This document shows, piece after piece, positions 1-6,224 of a DNA stretch of 7,953 bases. How positions within the stretch are numbered: the first letter of the stretch is position 1; every line of letters begins with the position of its first letter. This DNA is from an uncultured Candidatus Saccharibacteria bacterium (lineage in GTDB: Bacteria; Patescibacteriota; Saccharimonadia; Saccharimonadales; UBA4665), in the NCBI GenBank assembly GCA_903891235.1, contig CAITDW010000056.1, forward strand, positions 1 through 7,953. Direction: 5' to 3'. A model generated the notes under the pieces. That model was given only the letters and a program-made list of their open reading frames with translations, was not told where the DNA came from and did not search any database. Made by a program: the position numbers and the translations under genes.

Positions 1-349
1 AATTGATTTTTATTTTTTAGTGTCATTTAATGCTATTATACTATTTAACATAAATAGATTCAAACAGACTAGATAAAGAGCTTAATAATAATTACGAACA
101 TAAATAAGTAATTAGGAATAAATTTAATTTACCTTACACATGACAATTTCACATATAATGAAAAATCTTAATTTATTTTAAAAAAATTTTCAAGTTTATA
201 GGAAATCCAAATCCTAAAATGAAAACTATTATTACTACAATAGAACCAATATCTATACCAATTTGCTTTATTAATTGTTAAGTTTTTTCCTTCAGTAAAT
301 ATATTCATAGGATTTACAATTAACTGTTTTTGTTTTATTAATAGGTATT
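1..349. other. AT-rich intergenic stretch, no convincing gene
   Basis: This stretch is extremely AT-rich with frequent stops in all frames. No tRNA, terminator or long ORF is visible. Two small items stand out: a candidate promoter at its right end, which would serve the ABC-F gene, and on the minus strand (308 down to 173) a short hydrophobic reading frame interrupted by a one-base shift, discussed as a finding. Either could be chance in DNA of this composition. Confidence 0.6.
313..341 (+). promoter_or_regulatory. candidate promoter for the ABC-F gene
   Basis: TTTACA (313-318) and TATTAA (336-341) are separated by 17 bases, a reasonable sigma70-type pair. Transcription would start near 348 and give a leader of about 30 bases to the ATG at 377. 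A competing reading is the perfect TATAAT at 365-370, whose expected start point is exactly the A of the ATG at 377, giving a leaderless mRNA; that box has no good -35 partner. Both are inferences from sequence only. Confidence 0.35.
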
Positions 350-376
350 TTGATAGAGGTAAACTATAATATAAGC

Positions 377-2035
377 ATGATTATGTCTGTTGAAATAGTC
401 GAAAAGTCTTTTGGTAATAAAGTCCTGTATAAGGATTTATCTTTTGATATTCAAGAAAATGAAAAAGTTGGAATTATTGGTCGGAATGGAACTGGTAAAA
501 GTACCCTTTTCAATATAATGACTGGTGAGGATAAAGACTTTTCAGGCAGTATTAAAATAAAAAAGAATACGGTCGTTATTGGCTCAAGACAGGAACATCA
601 TGATTTTGATAACAAAACAGTCTTTGAGTATATTCAAGGAGATTTACCAGAATATGCTAGACTAACTCATATTATTGATACATACCCTGACATAATGGGA
701 GATAATCCGAAGAAATTGGCTGAATTTTCTGATGCTCTCGAAAGATTTGGTCAACTTGAATACTTTGAGATTGAGGATGAAATTAAACAAGCTTTTGATA
801 GCTATCAGATTGATTCAGCAAAAATGCATCAAACAGTTGGATCATTAAGCGGTGGCCAGAAAAGACTGATTGAATTAATAAAAGTCCAACGCAGTAGAGG
901 TGATATAGCTCTAATCGATGAGCCGACCAACCACATGGATTATGTTGCAAAAGCTTCATTCGTAAAATGGATGAGAAATGCCGAAGAAGCAATCCTAGTA
1001 ATTTCTCACGATAGAGATGTGCTAAGTGTTGTCGATAGGATTATTGAAATTAGAGATGGTAAATGTTTTAGCTATAAAGGAAATTACCAGGCCTATCTAA
1101 AATCAAATACTAGTCAAATTACAAATCAGGTCAATGAGTATGACATAACTCAAAAAAGAATTACCAATTTAGAAGATGATATTATTCGGTTCAGAAGACT
1201 TAAAAACAAGTCTAGAACTCCAGGCACTATTAAAAGATTTAAGTCTCAGGAGCAAAAAGCCATGAGTGAGCTTAATGAACTGAAAAATACCAAAAAACCA
1301 TCATTCTGGATTGATCAAGAATCTGCCAGTACTATGAACACGAAACTAACAGCATCGTACGAAAGACATAAGGCTAAAAACATCAAGGTTAGTGCAAGAA
1401 AAAAAGATGAAGTTGTTGACGGTAGAAGACTAATTAAAGTAGATAAAATAAGTCTTGGTTATGATGGAGAACCATTATTTAAAGATATTAGCTTTATGAT
1501 GCATGAGGGAGAAAGATTAAGGCTCAATGGAAGAAATGGTGCTGGTAAATCGACTCTAGTTCAGGCGATTATGGCAACGGCAAATTCTAAATCAATTAGT
1601 TCAACTTGTTTTGCTGGAGAAATTGAAGTTGAAAAAGAAATAAAAATTGGCCTTTATGAACAAGAAATATCTCCAAAATACCTGGAATTAACCCTAGAAG
1701 AAGCTTTAGAGCAAATTCTTAGAGATAAAAATCAACCCCTTAGCCAACAAAAAATAAAGCAGTTAATGAGCGACTATTTATTTAATCCAGGATCTGATGG
1801 CAAGATGATAGTGAATCGATTAAGCGGCGGCCAAAAAGCTAGAATTCAATTAATATCTATGCTCATAAACGATCCACAGATTCTTATCTTAGATGAGCCG
1901 ACTAATCACCTAGACCTCCCGAGTATTGAAGAATTAGAAAATGCTATGAAAACCTATCATGGGGCTGTAATCTACATTTCTCATGACAGTTTCTTCTCCA
2001 ATAAAATGAGTGGAGAAACCATCGAAATAGCCTAG
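377..2035 (+). CDS. ABC-F family ATPase (ribosome-associated, two nucleotide-binding domains)
   Basis: This 552-residue soluble protein has two ABC ATPase domains and no membrane segment, the ABC-F layout. Members bind the ribosomal E-site region and either help stalled translation or displace ribosome-targeting antibiotics. Numbered from the ATG at 377: Walker A GRNGTGKST 35-43, LSGGQ 157-161, Walker B/EPTNHMD to 188, switch His211; then Walker A GRNGAGKST 385-393, LSGGQ 482-486, EPTNHLD 507-513, His536. Both sites look catalytically intact. A charged helical linker of roughly 110 residues (about 240-350), rich in Lys/Arg/Glu, is the ABC-F inter-domain hairpin. There is no C-terminal extension. 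The frame is open to a TTG at 350, but homology begins after residue 1 here; ATG 383 is also possible. AGAGGT (355-360) lies 16 bases before ATG 377, which is too far for a normal SD. Housekeeping versus resistance role cannot be settled from sequence. Confidence 0.93.
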   Translation: MIMSVEIVEKSFGNKVLYKDLSFDIQENEKVGIIGRNGTGKSTLFNIMTGEDKDFSGSIKIKKNTVVIGSRQEHHDFDNKTVFEYIQGDLPEYARLTHIIDTYPDIMGDNPKKLAEFSDALERFGQLEYFEIEDEIKQAFDSYQIDSAKMHQTVGSLSGGQKRLIELIKVQRSRGDIALIDEPTNHMDYVAKASFVKWMRNAEEAILVISHDRDVLSVVDRIIEIRDGKCFSYKGNYQAYLKSNTSQITNQVNEYDITQKRITNLEDDIIRFRRLKNKSRTPGTIKRFKSQEQKAMSELNELKNTKKPSFWIDQESASTMNTKLTASYERHKAKNIKVSARKKDEVVDGRRLIKVDKISLGYDGEPLFKDISFMMHEGERLRLNGRNGAGKSTLVQAIMATANSKSISSTCFAGEIEVEKEIKIGLYEQEISPKYLELTLEEALEQILRDKNQPLSQQKIKQLMSDYLFNPGSDGKMIVNRLSGGQKARIQLISMLINDPQILILDEPTNHLDLPSIEELENAMKTYHGAVIYISHDSFFSNKMSGETIEIA

Positions 2036-2047
2036 AATTCATTTCAT

Positions 2048-2078
2048 TTGACTTATAATTAATTAAATTTGATATAAT
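2048..2078 (+). promoter_or_regulatory. sigma70-type extended -10 promoter of the hydrolase gene
   Basis: TTGACT (2048-2053) is followed after 19 bases by a perfect TATAAT (2073-2078) preceded by TGA, so the -10 is the full extended form TGnTATAAT. Transcription should begin near 2085, giving a leader of about 56 bases. It lies 12 bases after the stop of the ABC-F gene, so the hydrolase is probably transcribed independently even though the genes run in the same direction. Confidence 0.65.
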
Positions 2079-2140
2079 GCCTATGTAAATATCGCGTATA
2101 AATCTATTAGAATAAAAAAACTTTTTTAAAGACATCAAAA

Positions 2141-2971
2141 ATGAAAAAATATACTATAAAAATAGATAAACAGATAATTTCATACTATATAAAAAAGGGT
2201 CAGAATAAAAATGCTCCTAAAATTATATTTATTCCAGGGTTAGGTGGCGATTATCACGGATTTCATCCCTACTTAAAATTATTATCTAAATATGAGTTAA
2301 TTTTCATAGAATTACCTGGTCAAGGTGGTGCCTCACCGCCACTTCATAAAAGAAAACATACTTCAAAAAATTACGCTACTTTAGTTAAAAAATTAGCAGA
2401 AACACAAAAATGGAATAATTACATACTGCTCGGCCATTCATACGGTACCGCTGTGGCACTTAACTTAGCGTCTATGTCGCCCAGTAATATTAATAAGCTA
2501 ATACTTCTAGCTCCCGTCACACAACTCAAAGGAAGGGGCTCAATACCATTTGAATTGTACTTTAAGATGTTTATACACTTGCCTTATATAGTACGCAGTT
2601 GGCTATGTGGCAATAGACTGATCATAAGAATGAGCGAATATGTACTATTAACAACTGATGATATTAAATTAAGGAATAGAATTTATCATAGAGATATAGT
2701 CACTTGGAATAAAATAAGTCCGCAAGCTTTTGTTGAATTACTTTTAGATTATAGAAAATTAGATTTTGAAAGTTTAGCTAATTATATTAATTGTAAGTGT
2801 TTAGTAGTTTATGGAACATTAGATACTTTATCTACTAATGAAAGTAATAAAATCATAATAGATAATTTACAAAAACCTATTGTTGAGATTATTGGTGGAG
2901 CTAATCATTTGCTACAACTTGAACAACCAGAGAGAGTAGCAATTTTGATAGATAATTTTATAGACTATTAA
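2141..2971 (+). CDS. alpha/beta-fold hydrolase
   Basis: This 276-residue protein has the alpha/beta-hydrolase fold. The oxyanion-hole region is PGLGG (32-36), the nucleophile elbow is GHSYG (98-102, Ser100), the acid is probably Asp228 in YGTLD, and the base is His256 in GANHL, so the Ser-Asp-His triad looks complete. The length is normal for the family. A cap region (about 127-200) carries hydrophobic and aromatic residues, as in lid domains over lipid-like or ester substrates. No signal peptide is seen, so it is probably cytoplasmic. Possible activities include esterase, lipase or thioesterase; the substrate cannot be read. ATG 2141 is the only sensible start, but it lacks a clear SD (only AAAGA at 2128-2132). 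By hand count the gene is about 31% G+C against about 38% for the SDR gene that follows, and AUA isoleucine codons are frequent. Confidence 0.88.
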   Translation: MKKYTIKIDKQIISYYIKKGQNKNAPKIIFIPGLGGDYHGFHPYLKLLSKYELIFIELPGQGGASPPLHKRKHTSKNYATLVKKLAETQKWNNYILLGHSYGTAVALNLASMSPSNINKLILLAPVTQLKGRGSIPFELYFKMFIHLPYIVRSWLCGNRLIIRMSEYVLLTTDDIKLRNRIYHRDIVTWNKISPQAFVELLLDYRKLDFESLANYINCKCLVVYGTLDTLSTNESNKIIIDNLQKPIVEIIGGANHLLQLEQPERVAILIDNFIDY

Positions 2972-2995
2972 TTATAGATATTTATTACATTGTCC

Positions 2996-3024
2996 TTGAC
3001 CTTAACAGTTTATTAGACTAATCT
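2996..3024 (+). promoter_or_regulatory. candidate promoter of the SDR operon, with operator-like palindrome
   Basis: TTGACC (2996-3001) and a weaker TAATCT (3019-3024) are spaced by 17 bases. The perfect-armed palindrome ATTAG-A-CTAAT (3012-3022) overlaps the -10 box, a place where a repressor would block polymerase. A start near 3031 would leave a leader of about 65 bases carrying the hairpin described separately. The -35 is good, the -10 is poor, and no transcription data exist. Confidence 0.45.
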
Positions 3025-3040
3025 CTTTATGCGTGTCACA

Positions 3041-3075
3041 TAATAATAAAAGAACCTCTCAACATTTTATTATTA
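3041..3075 (+). promoter_or_regulatory. leader hairpin with loop complementary to the SD
   Basis: Arms TAATAATAAAA (3041-3051) and TTTTATTATTA (3065-3075) are a perfect 11-bp inverted repeat around a 13-base loop. The stem is all A-T and so only moderately stable. The loop contains CCTCTC (3055-3060), which can pair with the six G of the downstream SD (3084-3089) using two G-U pairs, forming a possible pseudoknot that would hide the ribosome binding site. The repeat is directly visible; the regulatory role is inference. Confidence 0.4.
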
Positions 3076-3081
3076 ATTAAT

Positions 3082-3090
3082 AAGGGGGGA
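3082..3090 (+). promoter_or_regulatory. strong SD of the SDR gene
   Basis: AAGGGGGGA ends 5 bases before ATG 3096 and fixes that start. It is unusual in having a run of six G rather than GGAGG, and it is the only strong purine-rich SD among the plus-strand genes here. Confidence 0.8.
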
Positions 3091-3095
3091 ATAAT

Positions 3096-3878
3096 ATGAA
3101 ACCTATCAATGAATTACTAGAACTAAAAAATAAAGCCGCTATAGTTACTGGTGGCGCCAAGGGAATTGGCTATGGCATAAGTTATAGGTTGGCCGAGTCT
3201 GGTGCAAAAGTCATCATTGCCGATATCGACGAGGAAGCCGCAAAAGTTGCATCAAAGGAATTGAATTCGAAAGGTTTTACTACTGAAGCAATAAAAATAG
3301 ATGTCTCCGTCGAGAAAGATGTTAAAAAGATGATTAATTATTGCCAAGAAAATTACGGCTCAGTAGACATTCTGGTCAATAATGCAGGTATCTACCCTGC
3401 TCAGCCAATTTCAATAATGTCGGTAGAGGATTTTGAAAAAGTCCTGAACATTAATTTAAAAAGCGTATTCATGACTACAAAATATGCTTCAGAAATAATG
3501 AAAAAAAATAATGGCGGTAGCATTATTAATATTACTTCAATAGATGCTCTTCATCCTTCTATGATTGGGCTTGCACATTATGACGCTTCTAAGCATGGGG
3601 TATGGGGTTTTACGAAGAATTCAGCGCTTGAACTTGCCGAACATAATATTCGGGTCAATGCTATAGCTCCAGGAGGCATAAAAACTCCTGGCGCTAGTGG
3701 ATCATCTGATAGTGAAAGAATGAAGGTTGCTACTGAAGCATTTCTTGAAAAAATACCAATGCATAGAATGGGAGATATTGATGATATTGGCAAGGTCTGC
3801 TTATTCCTAGCGTCAAACATGTCTTCTTATATGACTGGCAGTCAAATAGTTGTCGATGGTGGATTTTTGCTAAAATAA
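3096..3878 (+). CDS. short-chain dehydrogenase/reductase (classical SDR, NAD-type)
   Basis: This 260-residue protein is a classical SDR oxidoreductase, interconverting an alcohol and a ketone with a nicotinamide cofactor in the cytoplasm. The Rossmann glycine motif is TGGAKGIG (18-25); NNAG is at 95-98; the catalytic tetrad is Asn120, Ser148, Tyr162 and Lys166 (YDASK); the PGG turn follows at 192-194. Asp43 at the end of the second strand favours NAD(H) over NADP(H). Length and the C-terminal motif (MTGSQIVVDGGF) match FabG-like and polyol or sugar dehydrogenases. The Ser-Tyr gap is 14 residues, one longer than the common 13. It opens a likely operon: the phosphotransferase starts 25 bases after its stop. 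Candidate substrates are a polyol, a sugar or a 3-hydroxyacyl compound; sequence alone does not decide, and 'FabG' should not be assigned. Confidence 0.93.
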   Translation: MKPINELLELKNKAAIVTGGAKGIGYGISYRLAESGAKVIIADIDEEAAKVASKELNSKGFTTEAIKIDVSVEKDVKKMINYCQENYGSVDILVNNAGIYPAQPISIMSVEDFEKVLNINLKSVFMTTKYASEIMKKNNGGSIINITSIDALHPSMIGLAHYDASKHGVWGFTKNSALELAEHNIRVNAIAPGGIKTPGASGSSDSERMKVATEAFLEKIPMHRMGDIDDIGKVCLFLASNMSSYMTGSQIVVDGGFLLK

Positions 3879-3903
3879 AGTTATCTCTGTTAATATAGTC
3901 TAA

Positions 3904-4566
3904 ATGGATTTGCATCACTCTAGTAAAATTCCCGACTGGGAACAAATTACTGCCGAACAGCATAACGCCTGGCAGAAGGTCGCTAATTCCAGTAATGGTA
4001 TAGTTACTCCAGGAAATTTAGTAACTATAGCTGGTGCTGGATTAGTATTGTCTGGCATGAATGACATTAAACGTAATAGAAAATTTAGTGCCTTTAGTAA
4101 GATTATGGTAGGCAGAATAGCAGATATGGCTGATGGGTATGTAGCTAATAAAACTGGCACAAAAAGCTCAAAAGGTGAAGCCCTAGATGCGGCTGTTGAT
4201 AGCGTAGAGTTAGCTTTAGCTATTCCAATGCTTGTGAAACGTCAATACCTACCTATGCGCACAGGATTAATATATGGTATTCATAAATCTATTAATGCTT
4301 ATGCAACAGCAAAGGCTAAGAATAACGGATATGAACTACATAGTTCATGGTCAGGAAAAAGAGCTGAGGCCTTCCGCTGGGGAACTATTGCACTATATAG
4401 TCTTACAAAATTATCTGAGAATAAATTCAATAACGATACTGTTAGCAAAATATTTAAAAAGAGTGCTGTTGCTGCAGAAATATTATCAGTCAGCCTTGGC
4501 ACAATTGCATCCATAGGATATCTGAGCGATATTAATTCTCAAGAAAATAATAGTATGAATCAGTAA
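3904..4566 (+). CDS. CDP-alcohol phosphotransferase-like membrane protein with altered motif
   Basis: This 220-residue integral membrane protein carries the CDP-alcohol phosphotransferase signature D-x2-D-G-x2-A-R-x8-G-x3-D-x3-D. Here Asp74, Asp77, Gly78, Ala81, Gly91, Asp95 and Asp99 are all in register, but the Arg is Asn82. The four Asp residues bind the divalent metals and catalyse transfer of a phospho-alcohol from a CDP-linked donor (for example phosphatidyl from CDP-diacylglycerol) to an alcohol acceptor. Family-typical TPGNLVT (35-41) opens the first membrane segment, and GKRAEAFRWG (151-160) sits where the GKxKTxxQ element of PgsA-like enzymes lies. Further moderately hydrophobic segments are near 98-112, 119-135, 156-170 and 187-207. 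About 30 soluble residues precede the first segment. No SD is present; TATAGT (3894-3899) lies just before the ATG. The substrate is unknown. The Asn could mean changed specificity or loss of activity. Confidence 0.8.
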   Translation: MDLHHSSKIPDWEQITAEQHNAWQKVANSSNGIVTPGNLVTIAGAGLVLSGMNDIKRNRKFSAFSKIMVGRIADMADGYVANKTGTKSSKGEALDAAVDSVELALAIPMLVKRQYLPMRTGLIYGIHKSINAYATAKAKNNGYELHSSWSGKRAEAFRWGTIALYSLTKLSENKFNNDTVSKIFKKSAVAAEILSVSLGTIASIGYLSDINSQENNSMNQ

Positions 4567-4568
4567 TT

Positions 4569-4595
4569 AGTTGATAATCAATTAAAAAGTTGATA
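4569..4595 (+). repeat. 8-bp direct repeat upstream of the small membrane gene
   Basis: AGTTGATA occurs at 4569-4576 and again at 4588-4595, 19 bases apart, in the 40-base gap before ATG 4607. The first copy is also part of the near-palindrome TTGATAATCAA (4571-4581). TATAAC (4597-4602) follows, so the TTGATA copies could act as -35-like or protein-binding sites. Chance is possible in such AT-rich sequence. Confidence 0.35.
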
Positions 4596-4606
4596 GTATA
4601 ACATCC

Positions 4607-4888
4607 ATGTCCGAAAGAAATAATCAAGCAACTCCTAAAGAAGACTATAGTTTTAGAGATTTTGCCAAAGAAAGAAGTACACAAACCAAGATTGGTATGA
4701 CAGCAATACTTGGTGGGATAGCAATAGAATTAACTACTATTGCAATTCATTCAATGGATAAAGTCTATAGTCAAACAAATGAACTACTTAATAACAATGT
4801 AGCTACTGACCTAAGATTAACTGGGCTACTTAGCATTATTGCAGGATCTACTATTATTGCTGATAGAATTAATCGCAAATCTGACTAG
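4607..4888 (+). CDS. small two-helix membrane protein, unknown function
   Basis: This 93-residue protein is not recognised as a named family. It has a polar N-terminus (1-27, with charged FRDFAKERS near 17-24), a first hydrophobic helix at about 29-49, a polar loop rich in Asn (51-68), a second hydrophobic helix at about 70-86, and a short basic tail (ADRINRKSD). Positive charges flank both helices on the same side, which suggests both ends are cytoplasmic. It follows the CDP-alcohol transferase-like gene by 40 bases in the same direction and may be its partner or a small membrane adaptor; this is inference from position only. There is no SD, and TATAAC sits 4 bases before the ATG. Its stop TAG overlaps the stop of the convergent minus-strand gene by 4 bases. 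Confidence 0.72.
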   Translation: MSERNNQATPKEDYSFRDFAKERSTQTKIGMTAILGGIAIELTTIAIHSMDKVYSQTNELLNNNVATDLRLTGLLSIIAGSTIIADRINRKSD

Positions 4889-6198
4889 GATTTCCTAATT
4901 GGTTCGCCATTGACTATAATTTTAATTTCATCAACACAGCCATTTTTATCTATCTTATGAGTTACTTTAAATTCTCTAGTCAAGTTTTTATAAAGTAGAA
5001 ATAGTTTATTGTCACCTTCCTTACCAGTAAATGCGCTTGTTATTTTAGCGCGAACATCTTCGGCGTCTAACTTTTCTAAAGCTTTTTCAGTCCAAGATAT
5101 ATTACCTACAAATTGTTTCATTGTATCTAAAATATTTCGTCTAAGATCTATTAATTGTGGTTTTTTATTGTGTGTGCCTACTCTTGTCTCAGAAATAGCA
5201 ATTTGTATATCAGAGGCAGCTATATTATGGACTATCTGATCTATCTCTTCATCATGAAATACTTCTAAGCCTTCAATGAGATCACGATTCTGACGAATAT
5301 ATTCTAACATTACTGCCAGCTCAACATCGGTGAAAGGAAATTCTTCTTTACTAAATTCACGAGACTTACGGTTTAAAGCAATTGGTACTGGTTCTATTTT
5401 TTCTTCTTCATGAGATATGACCAGATCAAATTTAGGATTGACTAGGTAGCCTGATCCAAGTCCTCTTTTGCCATTATGACTTATTAATTCTTCATCATTA
5501 AACTTTATGTTTTTTAGTAATTCTCTAAAATAAGACATGTCTTGTGCACTTGAAGTTTCGCCAGGAAAAACTTCTTTCCATAAGTCAGATATTTTTAATG
5601 ACTTTTTATCAGCAATAATTTCAATAAATTTTTCAAATGCTTTAGCATCATTAATTTTTTCTCTGTTTTTAGGGGCCTTTAGGCTAATTCTTTGATTAGA
5701 ACCATTAATTGTTAGATTGCTGCCTATAATCACTATCGGTATTATTGTTTTTCGCAGCTCTTCGCTTGAATGTTCAGATTCTGGAAAGATAATAGGTTCT
5801 TCGGATTCTGGCAGTGAATCATCTAACTCAATCATACTAGCTACTGCTATCATCCCAAGACTCTCACGTTGAGTTATGTATCTTGGATTATTAATAATTT
5901 CTTGTCTTCTCTCTTGAATGATTTGACGTTTAACTAGTCCAAGCAAAACTGCTTCAGCTAATTCATCAATTTGCCTTAATTCTTCTTGAGTCTTAAGATA
6001 ATCTACATTTAGTTGAGCTTTAACTTCTGGAACTTCAATCATGCTTGCAAGTTCTTGATTTGCAGATTCTATAATTGATAAATAAACCTCCTTATTAGGT
6101 CCATCACCAATTTTTTGTAAAGTTTTTGTTAAGTTTCTCTGAGTTTCATCAATTTTATAATATCTATCAACTAATGATTCATCTGTTCCTGGTTCCAT
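4885..6198 (-). CDS. 437-residue protein with central winged-helix (OmpR/SARP-like) DNA-binding domain
   Basis: No named family is recognised for the whole protein. Residues 1-115 are charged and helical, probably coiled coil (for example 68-100). An acidic, Pro-containing linker follows (125-148). Residues about 154-255 read like the OmpR/PhoB or SARP-type winged helix: beta strands (IVIIGSNLTINGSNQRISL), a helix at 184-197, a second helix containing ISDLWKEVFPG (203-213, the position of the family's 'eLl..vW' helix), a recognition helix around 217-232, and a wing ending GLGSGYLVNP (246-255), comparable to the 'GxGYrl' end of the family. Residues 256-437 are mostly helical and unassigned. 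There is no receiver domain, kinase or membrane segment. It is therefore a possible one-component transcription regulator; the trigger is unknown. It has its own promoter and a strong SD. It is convergent with the small membrane gene, sharing CTAG. Confidence 0.75.
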   Translation of the reverse strand: MEPGTDESLVDRYYKIDETQRNLTKTLQKIGDGPNKEVYLSIIESANQELASMIEVPEVKAQLNVDYLKTQEELRQIDELAEAVLLGLVKRQIIQERRQEIINNPRYITQRESLGMIAVASMIELDDSLPESEEPIIFPESEHSSEELRKTIIPIVIIGSNLTINGSNQRISLKAPKNREKINDAKAFEKFIEIIADKKSLKISDLWKEVFPGETSSAQDMSYFRELLKNIKFNDEELISHNGKRGLGSGYLVNPKFDLVISHEEEKIEPVPIALNRKSREFSKEEFPFTDVELAVMLEYIRQNRDLIEGLEVFHDEEIDQIVHNIAASDIQIAISETRVGTHNKKPQLIDLRRNILDTMKQFVGNISWTEKALEKLDAEDVRAKITSAFTGKEGDNKLFLLYKNLTREFKVTHKIDKNGCVDEIKIIVNGEPIRKS

Positions 6199-6201
6199 AA
6201 C

Positions 6202-6211
6202 TCACCTCTTT
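6202..6211 (-). promoter_or_regulatory. strong SD of the winged-helix gene
   Basis: On the minus strand AAAGAGGTGA precedes the ATG (6198) by 3 bases, with its GAGG core 6 bases away. It matches the extended anti-SD complement AAAGGAGGTGA apart from one missing G, and it fixes the start. Confidence 0.8.
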
Positions 6212-6224
6212 TAAGTAAGAACAT

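Noticed and set aside
350..376. TTG at 350 as the start of the ABC-F gene
   Set aside because: The nine extra residues have no counterpart in the ABC-F fold, the TTG lacks a good SD, and the ATGs at 377 and 383 lie right before the conserved first strand.
783..992. Minus-strand frame inside the ABC-F gene
   Set aside because: It is antisense to the signature and Walker B region of the first ATPase domain; no independent support.
2114..2127. A7-C-T6 run before the hydrolase as a Rho-independent terminator
   Set aside because: There is no G-C stem; the run is only complementary homopolymer, and it lies downstream of a strong promoter inside the leader.
1944..2138. Minus-strand frame spanning the ABC-F end and the hydrolase promoter
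   Set aside because: It overlaps conserved ABC-F sequence and a good promoter, and it has no SD or recognisable product.
3578..4160. Minus-strand reading frames opposite the SDR and phosphotransferase genes (3578-3820, 3730-3963, 3915-4160)
   Set aside because: They lie antisense to strongly conserved coding motifs, have no SD, and their translations show no recognisable domain.
4274..4516. Second plus-strand frame (and the minus frame 4299-4514) inside the phosphotransferase gene
   Set aside because: The host frame has the full family signature; these are chance open frames in AT-rich coding DNA.
5009..5239. Plus-strand frame antisense to the winged-helix gene
   Set aside because: No SD, no domain, and fully contained in a well-supported gene.
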